A stretch of 42,061 nucleotides of DNA from Kineosphaera limosa NBRC 100340 (GCF_000298215.1 NZ_BAHD01000042.1:1-42061); one strand, 5' to 3'. Shown: positions 8,836 through 18,462, numbered from the stretch's first letter. Numbers and translations are program-made. The notes: generated by a model not told the origin, from the letters alone.

Positions 8836-10338
8836 TTGTCCGCCCTGCTCTCCTGGCCCCACAGCTGGTTCACGGCGCTGCTGTCGGCGCTGATCTTCGT
8901 CGGGCACCTGGGCGTCGCGGCCCGAGCGTTGACCCGGCCGAACCGCACCCCGGCCTCCCGGGTCGCCTGGGTCGCGGTCATCACCGCCGTGCCGTTGCTC
9001 GGCATCGTCGCCTACCTGCTGCTCGGCGAGACGAGCATCGGCCGCGCGCGCGAACGACGGCTGCGCGAGGTCATCGCCGCGATGCCGAAGCCGAGCACCC
9101 CCACGGCCCCCAAGAGCGCGATGCCGGACCGCATCGGTGAGGTCTTCGACCTGGGGACGACGATCGACGGTTTGGGACCCGTCGCCGGCAACCACATCCG
9201 CCTGCTCGGCGACCCGGACGCCTCCGCCGACCGACCGATGCTCGACTCGGAGCTCGCGATCGAGAGCCTCGTGGCCGACATCGACGCGGCCACCGACAGC
9301 GTCCACATCGCGTTTTACATCTGGCTCGACGACGTCTCCGGCGGCAAGGTCGCCGACGCGGTCGCCGCCGCCGCCCGCCGCGGTGTCTCCTGCCGGGTCT
9401 CTGTCGACGCGCTCGGCTCGCGGGCCTTCACCCGCTCACCTCGGTGGGGCCAGCTCAAGGACGCCGGGGTGCACGCCGTCGTGACCCTGAACGACATCCC
9501 GCGGCTGGGGCATCTGCCGGTGGGACGCCTGGACCTGCGCAATCACCGCAAGATCGTTGTCATCGACAACACGATCGCCTACTGCGGGTCGCAAAACTGC
9601 GCCGATCCGCAGTTCCGCGTGGCGGCCAAATACGCGCCGTGGGCCGACATCTTCCTGCGCTGCGAGGGCCCCGTCGTGCGCCAGTTGCAGTACATCTTCC
9701 TCACCGGCTGGCTCGCCGAGAATCCCGCCGACGAGGCGGAGCTCATGGCGCTGCCCAGCGCCCAGCCGGGGCCGCAGGTCTTCTCCGACGGCCCGGTGGC
9801 GCAGATGTTCGGCACCGGACCGACGACGCCCGGCAACTCGATGTCCGACATGTTCGTGGCGACGATCTTCGCCGCGCGCTCAGACCTGCTGATCACCACG
9901 CCGTACTTCGTGCCCGACGAGGCGCTGCTGCGGGCGTTGTGCGCCGCCCCGCGCCGCGGGGTGCGCACCCGGATCATCTTTCCGGCCCGCAACAACTCGC
10001 GGCTGGTCGGCGACGCCAGCCGCAGCGACTACGCCGAGATGCTGGCGGCCGGGGTGCAGATCTACGAGTACCCGCTGGGGCTGCTGCACACGAAGTCGAT
10101 GACGGTCGACGGTGAGTTCGCGCTCGTCGGCTCCGCGAACATGGACCGCCGCAGCCTGCAGTTGAACTTCGAGAACAACCTCGTCGTCGCCGACCCCACC
10201 ACGACGGCCGCGGTCCGCGCTCGCCAGGAGACCTACCTGTCGGTCTCCCACCAGGTGCTCGACGCCAAGGTCGCGGCGTGGCCCTTCCACACCCGGCTCG
10301 TGCAGAACACCGTGGGGATGCTCGCTCCCCTGCTGTGA
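8836..10338 (+). CDS. cls: Cardiolipin synthase-like phospholipase D protein
   Basis: A 500-residue membrane protein that should join two phosphatidylglycerol molecules, or PG and a CDP-lipid, to make cardiolipin. Two N-terminal transmembrane helices (about residues 5-28 and 38-60, ending in the PLDc_N-type LLLGE) precede two catalytic domains. Both HKD motifs are present: LRNHRKIVVIDN near residue 235 and LLHTKSMTVDGEFALVGSANMD near residue 415. I chose TTG 8836 because GTGGAGG lies 6 nt upstream and translation then begins at the first helix; longer frames add no conserved sequence. Length matches bacterial Cls. Confidence 0.9.
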   Translation: MSALLSWPHSWFTALLSALIFVGHLGVAARALTRPNRTPASRVAWVAVITAVPLLGIVAYLLLGETSIGRARERRLREVIAAMPKPSTPTAPKSAMPDRIGEVFDLGTTIDGLGPVAGNHIRLLGDPDASADRPMLDSELAIESLVADIDAATDSVHIAFYIWLDDVSGGKVADAVAAAARRGVSCRVSVDALGSRAFTRSPRWGQLKDAGVHAVVTLNDIPRLGHLPVGRLDLRNHRKIVVIDNTIAYCGSQNCADPQFRVAAKYAPWADIFLRCEGPVVRQLQYIFLTGWLAENPADEAELMALPSAQPGPQVFSDGPVAQMFGTGPTTPGNSMSDMFVATIFAARSDLLITTPYFVPDEALLRALCAAPRRGVRTRIIFPARNNSRLVGDASRSDYAEMLAAGVQIYEYPLGLLHTKSMTVDGEFALVGSANMDRRSLQLNFENNLVVADPTTTAAVRARQETYLSVSHQVLDAKVAAWPFHTRLVQNTVGMLAPLL

Positions 10339-10413
10339 GGCGCCCGCCGGGTGGGGGTACAGCAGGGTCTGCCCGAACGCCGCGAGCGCGACAAGCCGCA
10401 CCGCACACAAGAC

Positions 10414-10429
10414 TGTGACTTGGATCACG
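10414..10429. promoter_or_regulatory. CRP/FNR-type palindrome upstream of the oxidoreductase operon
   Basis: TGTGA-CTTGGA-TCACG matches the two-half-site layout of CRP/FNR-superfamily operators (TGTGA-N6-TCACA) with one end mismatch. It lies about 130 nt before the ATG at 10558, inside a 219-nt gap with no gene. A CRP/GlxR-like or oxygen-responsive regulator could act here; which one cannot be decided from the site alone. Confidence 0.45.
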
Positions 10430-10557
10430 CGGCCCAAAGGTCCCGGATCGCGCATGGTGCAGCGGCGGATGATCGGCCTTGTACCACCCGATCACTATGT
10501 GGGCCGGTGGTGAAACCTGCGGCCCACGGCCGGACGAAGGCGTCCGCGGGAGCCGTC

Positions 10558-13500
10558 ATGAACAGCAATGCCCCCTACCCGGGAAACCCATCGGTCATCA
10601 ACGGAAACGGCGCGGTCGCGCACGTGATGAGTCAGGTCTGCGGGGGTGTCATCGGCTACCCGATCACCCCCTCGACCGAGATCTCCGAGCTCTACGAGGC
10701 GGCCCGCGCGGAGGGGGGTGTCAACGTCTGGGGCAAGCACTCGTTCTTCTTCGAACCCGAGGGTGAGCACTCGGCCCAGAGCGGCGCGCTCGGCGCCGCG
10801 CTCACCGGCGGCCAGTTCATCTCGAACGCCTCCTCCAGCCAGGGCATCCTCTACGCGATGGAGTCCCACTACGTCACGGTGGGCAAGAAGATCGGCGGGT
10901 TCGTGCTGCAGGTCGCGGCGCGCGTCGTCTCCAAGCACTCCCTCAACGTCATGGCCGGCCACGACGACATCTACGCGCTGCTGTCCTCGGGCTACACGGT
11001 GCTCTTCGGGTCCAACCCGCAGGAGGCGGCCGACCTGGCGGCGATCTCGTATCGCGTGTCGTCGCTGTCGCTGATCCCCGTGGCCAACACGATGGACGGC
11101 TTCGCGACGAGCCACATGCTCTCCGAGGCGCTCATGCCGGAGCCGGAGTTGTTGCGTGAGTACCTCGGCGACCCCGCCGGGCGTATCCAGTGCCCGACGT
11201 TGGCGCAGGAGATGTTGTTCGGCGCCAAGGGCCGCGCGTTCCAGCTCGGCGGCTTCCTGACCAGGCACAGCCGGGACATTCCCGAAGCAGACGTCACAGC
11301 GTTGCGTGCGTTCCTCGAGGCCCGCAGCGAGGAGATCGAGGCGGACGACGCCGGCGAACTCGTCGCCACCACCCTGGCCTGGCTGCCGAGCGAGTTGCAC
11401 CGCGCCTGGCGCCGGCAGTGGGTCAACGCGTGGGCCAAGGGCACTCGGCAGCTCGTGCCCGCCCTCGTCGACGTCGACAACCCGGGTCTGACCGGCCCGG
11501 TGCAGAACCAGCCCGACTTCCAGGCCGGCTCCGTCGATCACCGCACCCACTTCGCCTCCGCGGTGCCAGCCCTCGTGCGGCAGGCGATGGAGGAATACTC
11601 CGAGCTCACCGGCCGCACGTACAGCCCCGTGCACACCTATGACACCGACGACGCCGACTACGTCTTCGTCGGGCTGGGCTCCGTGGGCGACGACGTGCGC
11701 GCGGTGCTGCCGTACCTGCGCTCCCAGGGCATCAAGGCGGGCCTCGTCAGCGTCAAGCTGCTGCAGCCCTTCCCGGAGGCCGACGTCGTGGCGGCCCTGG
11801 CGGGCAAGAAGTGCGTCACGGTGCTCGAACGCTCCGACCAGACGGCGCTGACCTCGTTGGTCACCGCGGCCCTGTTCAAGGCCGGTCAGAATGTGATCGC
11901 CGAACGCCACCCGGGCATCCCGGCCCTGGCGCAGCTCCCCACACTGACCACTGCGATTTTCGGTCTGGGCGGCCACGATCTACAACCGCGGCACCTCATC
12001 GCCGCCGCGCAGGCCATGACGGCCGACGCCCCGGCGCCGCTGATCTACCTCGGCTCCCAGTTCTTCGACAAGGACCCGGACCCGCACATGGCGGACATCC
12101 AGGAGCGGCTGCGCACCGCCTACCCCGAGACCGAGCTCATGGCGTTGGAGACCGGCGACAACCCGGTGCTGCTGCCGCCGGAGGCGATGCGCATCCGGTT
12201 CCACTCCGTCGGCGGCTACGGCACGATCGCCACCGGCAAACTGCTCACCGACATCCTCGCCGGGGTGCTGGGGATGCACAGCAAGTCGGCGCCGAAGTAC
12301 GGCTCGGAGAAGTCCGGCGCGCCGACGAACTACTACATCACCCTCAGCCCCGAGCCGATTCTGCAGACCAACGCCGAGCTCGAAGAGGTCGAGGTCGTCA
12401 TTTCTCCGGACCACAAGGCGTTCATTCACGCCAATCCGCTCAAGGGGTTGGCCCACGGCGGCACGTTCATTCTGCAGACGAGCCTGTCGCCGGAGCAGAT
12501 CTGGCGTGACCTGCCGCGACGTGCCCGCGAGGTCATCCGGGAGAAGAAGATCAACTTCTTCGTCGTCGATGCGTTCGCGGTCGCCAAGAAGCACGCACCG
12601 AGCCAGGACCTCGAGACCCGGATGATGGGCATCGCGTTCATCGGAGCGGTCGCGGCGTATGTCGACAAGGTCGCCTCCGGTGCCTCCCGCGAGGAGATTC
12701 TGGAGCGGGTCCGCAAGCAGATCGTCAAGAAGTTCGGGCGCAAGGGCGACACGGTCGTCGAGTCGAACATGGCCGTCATCCTCGACGGCATCGACGCGAC
12801 CCAACGGGTGGAGTACGAGTCGGAGGCGTTCCCTGAGATCGGCTCCACGCCGGCTCCCAAGCCGCTGCTGACCGTCGCACTGTCGGCGTCGATGTGTCCG
12901 AGCACCCGCGCCGAGCGCACGAGCGGCCTCTTCGACCCGGCGTACTACGAGGACGTCATGGCGCGCCCGTTCCGCGAGGGCACGATCGGCGAGGCCCCGG
13001 TGCTGCCGGGCGCCGGCCTGTTCATTCCCGCGGGCACCGCCGCCGGCAAGGACAAGGGGCTCTTCCGGCGCACCGTGCCGGAGTTCAACCCCGACATCTG
13101 CACCGGCTGCATGGACTGCGCGCTGACCTGCCCCGACGCCGCGATCCCCAACACGGTCCACGAGATCCACGACCTGCTGCTCACCGCCATTTCGCGGATC
13201 GAGGCCACGGCCGGGCAGCGCGAGGACCTGCGCCGCGAGGTGTACGGCATCTCCGAGCGGACCCGCGAGGCGCTGCGCCACCGCGAGGCCAAGCCGTTCC
13301 ACGAGATCGTCGCCGGTGCCGCCGGCTCGCACGTGCGCTCGGATGCGGCGCTGACCCGCACGTTCGACGCGGTCGTTGCGGAGCTGTCGACCTATCCGGT
13401 CGCGCGCACCCGCCCGTTCTTCGACTCCGTGGAGAAGGAGGAGCCGGGCAACGGTGGCCTGTTCACCGCGACGATCGACCCGTGGAAGTGCACGGGCTGC

Positions 13501-15594
13501 CTGGAGTGCGTCGACGTCTGCGGGCCGGGCGCGCTGACCGCCGTCGAGCAGGACGACGACCTGCTGACGAGCCTGCAGCAGCGGTTCGCGTTCATGTCGG
13601 CCACGCCGAACACGCCGGGCCGCTTCATGGAGGGCGCCGACACCCCCGACGGCGACATCAAGCGCCTCATGCTCGACCACGACACGTTCTGGGCGACGAC
13701 CGGCGGCCACGGCGGTTGCCGCGGCTGCGGTGAGGTGACCGCCATCCGGCTCGTCATGTCGACCAGCCACGCGATCGGCAAGCGCCGCCGCACCGAGCAC
13801 ATCCGCGAGCTCAGCGACCTCGTCGACCGGCTGTACGCGAAGGCTGCCACCGTCACCGACGAGGCCCGCAAGGCCCGGATCGGCGCGGCGTTGAAGACCC
13901 TCGAGCACCGGCTCTACCTGCAAGAGGGTGGCCCGACGGGCAACGGCCCGGCGCCGACGATCATCGCCAACGCCACGGGCTGCAGCAGCGTCTACGCCTC
14001 CACGATGCCCTACAACCCGTACGTCGACCCGTGGGTCAACAGCCTGTTCCAGGACGCCCAGCCGCTGGCCAAGGGCATCTTCGAGGGGACCGCCGCCCAC
14101 ATCGCCGCCGACGTGCGCGCGATGCGAGTCGCCGCCCTCGAGCTGGCCGACGCCTACGACCCGGCGCAGCACGACCGGGCGATCGCGACGCTGGGCTGGA
14201 CGGGTTTCACCAGGGCCGAACTCAACCTCCTGCCGACGGTGATGACGATCGGCGGCGACGGCGCCTCCTACGACATCGGCTTCGGCGCGATGTCGCGGGT
14301 GCTGGCCAGCGAGACGCCGATCAAGGTCATGGTGCTCAACTCCGGGGTCTACTCCAACACCGGCGGGCAGGCGTCTACGGCCAGCCTGACCTCGCAGGAT
14401 TCGGACCTGTCGCGCTTCGGCGCCGCCCACGACGGCAAGCACGAGTCCCGCAAGGAGCTGGGGCTGCTCGCCTCGTTCCACCCGGGCGTCTTCGTCTGCG
14501 CGACGAGCACGGCGCTGCAGGGGCACTTCCTGACCAACTCGATGCACTACCTGCAGTACAGCGACGGGCCGGCGGTGCTCGACATCTACACGCCCTGCGG
14601 TTCCGAACACGGCATCCCGGAGGAGGCGTCGGCACGGCGGGCGCGGTTGGCCGTCGAGTCGCGGATGAACCCGGTGTTCGTGCACGACCCGCGCCGCGGA
14701 TCGACGCTGAGCGACTGGTTCTCCATCGAGGGCAACCCCGACCTCGACAAGACGTGGACGACGACCGACCTGGCCTACAAGGGCGACGACGGTTCGATCC
14801 AACTGCTGACGACGCCGCTGACGCCGGCGGAGTTCGCGCTCGGTGAGACCCGCTTCCGCAAGCAGTTCCACAAGCTGCCGACCGACCTGGAGGCCGTGGC
14901 GCTGCCGGTGAGCGAGTACATCGAGTTGCCGCGCGAGCAGCAGGCGGGGCACATGCCGTTCGTGTACGCCACCGACGACGACCAGCACCTCATCAAGGTG
15001 CAGTGCTCGGCGCAGATCGTCGCGCTGGTCAAGGACCGCAAGCGGTACTGGCAGATGCTGCAGTACCTCTCCGGGACCCACGCGGCGCAGCTCGACGCGC
15101 TGCACAAGCACGACCTCGAGGAGCTGCGCGGCCGCTACGAGCAGTCGATGCGTGATCGGGAGAGCGCGATCGACGACATCGCCAACGCGATGGCGTCGCT
15201 GGCCTCGACCAGTCGGGCGCCGGTGACGCTGGGCGCCTCGATCGGGATGCGACCCGCGAGCGTCGCGCCCGGCGCGGTCGCCCCCGGCAGTGCAGCGGGC
15301 AGTGCACCCGGTAGCGCACCCGCTGCGGCGCCGAGCGCTCCGGCGACGGCGACGGCGACTCTGGACGCACCGATCTTCCTCGCGGAGGCCGACGTGCCGC
15401 TGTGCAACGACTGCGGCACCTGCTACCAGGAGCTGCCGCAGTTCTTCGAGTCGACGACGATGGTCATCGACGGCGCCCCCGCCAAGGTGGCCCGCATGAT
15501 CCCCGGCGCGCTCGAGACCGTGCCGATCACCCCCGAATTGACCAAGCGGATGGATCGGGTCAAGAAGACGTGCGATGCGGAGATCATCCGATGA
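10558..15594 (+). CDS. Pyruvate:ferredoxin/flavodoxin oxidoreductase-like 2-oxoacid oxidoreductase, extended
   Basis: A 1678-residue, NifJ-like single-chain oxidoreductase that should oxidise pyruvate or another 2-oxoacid with CoA to acyl-CoA and CO2, passing electrons to iron-sulfur clusters. Domains in order: the pyrimidine-binding domain (GYPITPSTEIS near residue 37), a transketolase-C-like domain to about 530, the gamma domain (KYGSEKSGAPTNYY near 580), two 4Fe-4S motifs (Cys848/851/854/858 and Cys978/981/984/988), and the thiamine diphosphate domain (GGDG at 1232, NTGGQ at 1267). About 120 residues separate the two cluster motifs, longer than in classical enzymes. A Pro/Ala linker (about 1555-1605) leads to a tail with Cys1616/1619/1622 and Cys1672. 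Start ATG 10558 has GGGAG upstream. It overlaps the Nfn gene by ATGA. Substrate is inferred. Confidence 0.88.
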   Translation: MNSNAPYPGNPSVINGNGAVAHVMSQVCGGVIGYPITPSTEISELYEAARAEGGVNVWGKHSFFFEPEGEHSAQSGALGAALTGGQFISNASSSQGILYAMESHYVTVGKKIGGFVLQVAARVVSKHSLNVMAGHDDIYALLSSGYTVLFGSNPQEAADLAAISYRVSSLSLIPVANTMDGFATSHMLSEALMPEPELLREYLGDPAGRIQCPTLAQEMLFGAKGRAFQLGGFLTRHSRDIPEADVTALRAFLEARSEEIEADDAGELVATTLAWLPSELHRAWRRQWVNAWAKGTRQLVPALVDVDNPGLTGPVQNQPDFQAGSVDHRTHFASAVPALVRQAMEEYSELTGRTYSPVHTYDTDDADYVFVGLGSVGDDVRAVLPYLRSQGIKAGLVSVKLLQPFPEADVVAALAGKKCVTVLERSDQTALTSLVTAALFKAGQNVIAERHPGIPALAQLPTLTTAIFGLGGHDLQPRHLIAAAQAMTADAPAPLIYLGSQFFDKDPDPHMADIQERLRTAYPETELMALETGDNPVLLPPEAMRIRFHSVGGYGTIATGKLLTDILAGVLGMHSKSAPKYGSEKSGAPTNYYITLSPEPILQTNAELEEVEVVISPDHKAFIHANPLKGLAHGGTFILQTSLSPEQIWRDLPRRAREVIREKKINFFVVDAFAVAKKHAPSQDLETRMMGIAFIGAVAAYVDKVASGASREEILERVRKQIVKKFGRKGDTVVESNMAVILDGIDATQRVEYESEAFPEIGSTPAPKPLLTVALSASMCPSTRAERTSGLFDPAYYEDVMARPFREGTIGEAPVLPGAGLFIPAGTAAGKDKGLFRRTVPEFNPDICTGCMDCALTCPDAAIPNTVHEIHDLLLTAISRIEATAGQREDLRREVYGISERTREALRHREAKPFHEIVAGAAGSHVRSDAALTRTFDAVVAELSTYPVARTRPFFDSVEKEEPGNGGLFTATIDPWKCTGCLECVDVCGPGALTAVEQDDDLLTSLQQRFAFMSATPNTPGRFMEGADTPDGDIKRLMLDHDTFWATTGGHGGCRGCGEVTAIRLVMSTSHAIGKRRRTEHIRELSDLVDRLYAKAATVTDEARKARIGAALKTLEHRLYLQEGGPTGNGPAPTIIANATGCSSVYASTMPYNPYVDPWVNSLFQDAQPLAKGIFEGTAAHIAADVRAMRVAALELADAYDPAQHDRAIATLGWTGFTRAELNLLPTVMTIGGDGASYDIGFGAMSRVLASETPIKVMVLNSGVYSNTGGQASTASLTSQDSDLSRFGAAHDGKHESRKELGLLASFHPGVFVCATSTALQGHFLTNSMHYLQYSDGPAVLDIYTPCGSEHGIPEEASARRARLAVESRMNPVFVHDPRRGSTLSDWFSIEGNPDLDKTWTTTDLAYKGDDGSIQLLTTPLTPAEFALGETRFRKQFHKLPTDLEAVALPVSEYIELPREQQAGHMPFVYATDDDQHLIKVQCSAQIVALVKDRKRYWQMLQYLSGTHAAQLDALHKHDLEELRGRYEQSMRDRESAIDDIANAMASLASTSRAPVTLGASIGMRPASVAPGAVAPGSAAGSAPGSAPAAAPSAPATATATLDAPIFLAEADVPLCNDCGTCYQELPQFFESTTMVIDGAPAKVARMIPGALETVPITPELTKRMDRVKKTCDAEIIR

Positions 15595-18446
15595 CGACCA
15601 CACAGAATCCTGGGGCATCGGCCGGGTCGGGTAACGACCGGCTCGGCGAGTGGCTCGAGGCGAACCAGACGTTGGAGTCGACGCGCAGCCGCGTCGACGT
15701 CCTCGAACACAGCGAGGAGGTCGAGGGCTTCAACCGTCAGCTCGAACTGCTGCGGCGCCGCCTCATCAGCGACCCCGTCGCGTTCCGGCAGATGTTCATC
15801 GACGACGGCGTCAACGCGGTGGCGTGGGAGTTCGCGCAGAGCGACCTGAGTCCCGACTTCGCGCGGGAGATGTGGCGCATCCTGGCCCGCGGCGACGACG
15901 CCTCGCGGGTGCTCATGCGGTACGTGTGGGCGCTGCCGCTGAAAGGCAAGCGGTCGTTCATCCGGGCACTGGACGCGCACCTGTCGGATCGCTATCCGAT
16001 GTTCAAGGGGCTGAGTAAGGACTGGCCGGCGGGCAACTCGATCCCGCCGCACATCCGCACCCCCGAGCAGCGGGCCACCGACTTCGGCCTGGTCAACGAG
16101 GGCTACCTCGGGTACATGAACGAGGGGCTGACCCGCACCGAGGTCGACGTGCTGGTGTGGCTGGAGGCGCTGCGCGACAAGCAGTGCGAGGAGAAGCCCT
16201 GCGAGGTGGGCGTCCACATCGCCGGAAAACCCCAGGTCAAGGGCGGTTGCCCGGTCAAGATCCACATCCCGCGGGTGCTGGAGTTGGTGGGCACCGGCCG
16301 CTTCCACGAAGCGATGGAGCTCATCGAGTCGTGCAACCCGCTACCCGACGTCACCGGCCGCGTCTGCCCGCAGGAGCTGCAGTGCCAGGGCGTGTGCATC
16401 CAGAACAAGATGCCGATCGCCATCGGCCAGCTCGAGTGGTTCCTGCCCGAGCGGGAGAAGCTCGTCGACCCGACCTCCGACCAGCGTCGGTTCTCTGGCC
16501 GCCGCGACCCGTGGATCGCCGCGACGAAGCCGCCGGTCGCGATCATCGGCTCCGGACCATCGGGGCTGATCAACGCGTACCTGCTGGCCGCGGAGGGGTT
16601 CCCGGTCACGGTCTTCGAGGCGTTTCACGCGCTCGGCGGGGTGCTGCGTTACGGGATCCCGGAGTTCCGGCTGCCGAACGACCTCATCGACGACGTCGTC
16701 GGCAAGATCAAGCTGCTCGGCGGGCGCTTCGTGCCGAACTTCGTCGTCGGCAAGACCGCGACGATCGAGCAGCTGCGGGAGGCCGGCTTCTGGCGGGTCT
16801 TCGTCGGCACCGGCGCGGGGCTGCCGAAGTTCATGGACGTGCCCGGCGAGCACTACCTCAACGTGATGTCCGCGAACGAGTTCCTCACCCGCGTCAACCT
16901 CATGCAGGGTCTGCGGGAGGAGTACGAGACTCCGCTGCCGGCGACGCAGGGCAAGCAGGTGCTGGTCATCGGCGGCGGCAACACGGCGATGGACGCCTCC
17001 CGCACCGCCCGCCGTCTCGGCGGCAACGTCACGATCGTCTACCGCCGCACCAAGGGCGAGATGCCCGCCCGCGTCGAGGAGCTCGAGCACGCCCTGGAGG
17101 AGGGCATCAACCTGCTCCCGCTGCGCTCCCCGCAGGAGTTCCTCGGTGACGACGCGACGGGCTTCGTCACCGCCGCGACGCTGGACGTCATGGAGCTCGG
17201 CGAGCCGGACGCCTCCGGTCGACGTCGCCCGATGGCGACGGGCACCACCGAGGTGATGAAGGCCGACCTGGTCATCATGGCGCTCGGCAACTCCTCGAAC
17301 CCGATCATCAAGGACTCGGTGCCCGACCTGCACACCACGAAGTGGGGCACGATCGACCTTGAGCACGCCGGATCGCAGGAGACGTCCGTCGAGGGCGTGT
17401 ACTCCGGCGGCGACGCGGCTCGCGGTGGGTCGACCGCCATCAACGCCGCCGGTGACGGGCAGGCGGCGGCGAGGGAGATCATCGGTCACCTCGACGTGCC
17501 GCCCGCGCAGATCCGGGAGATGGTGGCCGCTGCGAAGGACTACACGGACAAGGCGGCGACGGCTCAGGTCATCGTGTCCAAGCAGCACCTGGCCGACGGC
17601 ATCGAAGAGATCGTCGTGCACTCGCCGGTCATCGCGGCCGCCGCGCAGGCCGGGCAGTTCGTGCGGGTGCTGCCGTGGGACGACGGGGAGCTTATCCCGT
17701 TGACGCTGGCCGACTGGGACACCGAGGCGGGCACGATCTGCCTGGTCATCCAGGGGGTCGGCACGAGCAGCATCGAGATGAACGCGATGTCGGTCGGCGA
17801 CTCGTTCGCCGGGATCGCCGGTCCGCTGGGGCGGGCCAGTGACATCCACCGGTACGCCGACGACGAGACGGTGGTCTTCACCGCCGGCGGGCTGGGCCTG
17901 CCGCCGGTCTACCCGATCGCCCGCGCGCACCTGCAGGCCGGCAACCACGTGACGCTCATCAGCGGCTTCCGCAGCGCAGGGCTGCTCTTCTGGACGGGCC
18001 CTGACGAGCGGGTCGCCGCGCTGCAACGCGAGTTCGGCGACCAGCTGGAGGTCATCTACACGACCAACGACGGCACGTTCGGCGTCGAGGGCTTCGTCAC
18101 CGGGCCGCTGGAGCAGCTGCTCGACGCGGCGGCCGCCGGCACCGGCCGCACGGTCGCCGAGGTCGTCACGATCGGGCCGCCGATGATGATGCGGGCCGTC
18201 AGCGACCTGTCCCGGCGCTACGGCGTCAAGACGGTCGCGAGCCTCAACTCGATCATGGTCGACGCCACAGGAATGTGTGGAGCGTGCATGGTTCCGGTCG
18301 TCATCGACGGCAAGAACATCCGCAAGCACGCCTGCATCGACGGCCCGGAGATCGACGCCCACATCATCGACTGGGACAAGTTCCTGCCCCGCTTCGGGCA
18401 GTTCAAGGCCCAGGAGAAAGCGAGCCGTGAGCGACACGGCCTCTGA
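15591..18446 (+). CDS. Fused Nfn-type NAD(P)H:ferredoxin oxidoreductase (NfnB-NfnA order)
   Basis: A 951-residue flavoprotein that joins the two Nfn/Sud subunits. Residues 1-190 are a helical N-terminal region I do not recognise. A 4Fe-4S domain follows (Cys199, 204, 220, 259, 265, 269; GRVCPQELQCQGVC), then a GltD/NfnB-like FAD and NAD(P)H module with GSGPSG at 320 and GGGNTA at 461, ending in YSGGDAARGGSTAINAAGDG. Residues 650-935 are a ferredoxin-NADP reductase/NfnA-like module with TAGGLGLPPVYPI and a C-terminal 2Fe-2S site (Cys896, 899, 915 in GMCGACMVP and KHACIDGPE). Nfn enzymes couple reduced ferredoxin and NADH to NADP+ by flavin bifurcation. The ATGA overlap with the oxidoreductase implies matched synthesis. 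Bifurcation itself is inferred. Confidence 0.88.
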   Translation: MTTTQNPGASAGSGNDRLGEWLEANQTLESTRSRVDVLEHSEEVEGFNRQLELLRRRLISDPVAFRQMFIDDGVNAVAWEFAQSDLSPDFAREMWRILARGDDASRVLMRYVWALPLKGKRSFIRALDAHLSDRYPMFKGLSKDWPAGNSIPPHIRTPEQRATDFGLVNEGYLGYMNEGLTRTEVDVLVWLEALRDKQCEEKPCEVGVHIAGKPQVKGGCPVKIHIPRVLELVGTGRFHEAMELIESCNPLPDVTGRVCPQELQCQGVCIQNKMPIAIGQLEWFLPEREKLVDPTSDQRRFSGRRDPWIAATKPPVAIIGSGPSGLINAYLLAAEGFPVTVFEAFHALGGVLRYGIPEFRLPNDLIDDVVGKIKLLGGRFVPNFVVGKTATIEQLREAGFWRVFVGTGAGLPKFMDVPGEHYLNVMSANEFLTRVNLMQGLREEYETPLPATQGKQVLVIGGGNTAMDASRTARRLGGNVTIVYRRTKGEMPARVEELEHALEEGINLLPLRSPQEFLGDDATGFVTAATLDVMELGEPDASGRRRPMATGTTEVMKADLVIMALGNSSNPIIKDSVPDLHTTKWGTIDLEHAGSQETSVEGVYSGGDAARGGSTAINAAGDGQAAAREIIGHLDVPPAQIREMVAAAKDYTDKAATAQVIVSKQHLADGIEEIVVHSPVIAAAAQAGQFVRVLPWDDGELIPLTLADWDTEAGTICLVIQGVGTSSIEMNAMSVGDSFAGIAGPLGRASDIHRYADDETVVFTAGGLGLPPVYPIARAHLQAGNHVTLISGFRSAGLLFWTGPDERVAALQREFGDQLEVIYTTNDGTFGVEGFVTGPLEQLLDAAAAGTGRTVAEVVTIGPPMMMRAVSDLSRRYGVKTVASLNSIMVDATGMCGACMVPVVIDGKNIRKHACIDGPEIDAHIIDWDKFLPRFGQFKAQEKASRERHGL

Positions 18447-18462
18447 GGAGGGCCCATCGATT

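Noticed and set aside
8589-9005. N-terminal extension of the DUF2207-type protein
   Set aside because: The extension is Arg/Ser/Pro-rich, overlaps the divergent cls gene, and a good ribosome binding site precedes ATG 8588.
10430-10460. DosR-like box near AAAGGTCCCGG
   Set aside because: Only one half resembles the hypoxia box and no second half is visible.
11980-15618. A 1212-codon minus-strand frame opposite the 2-oxoacid oxidoreductase
   Set aside because: Its sequence is Arg/Val/Asp-rich without any motif, and it is a mirror of the strong coding frame on the plus strand, as expected at high GC.
16341-18437. A 698-codon minus-strand frame opposite the Nfn fusion
   Set aside because: No motif and biased composition; shadow of the plus-strand gene.
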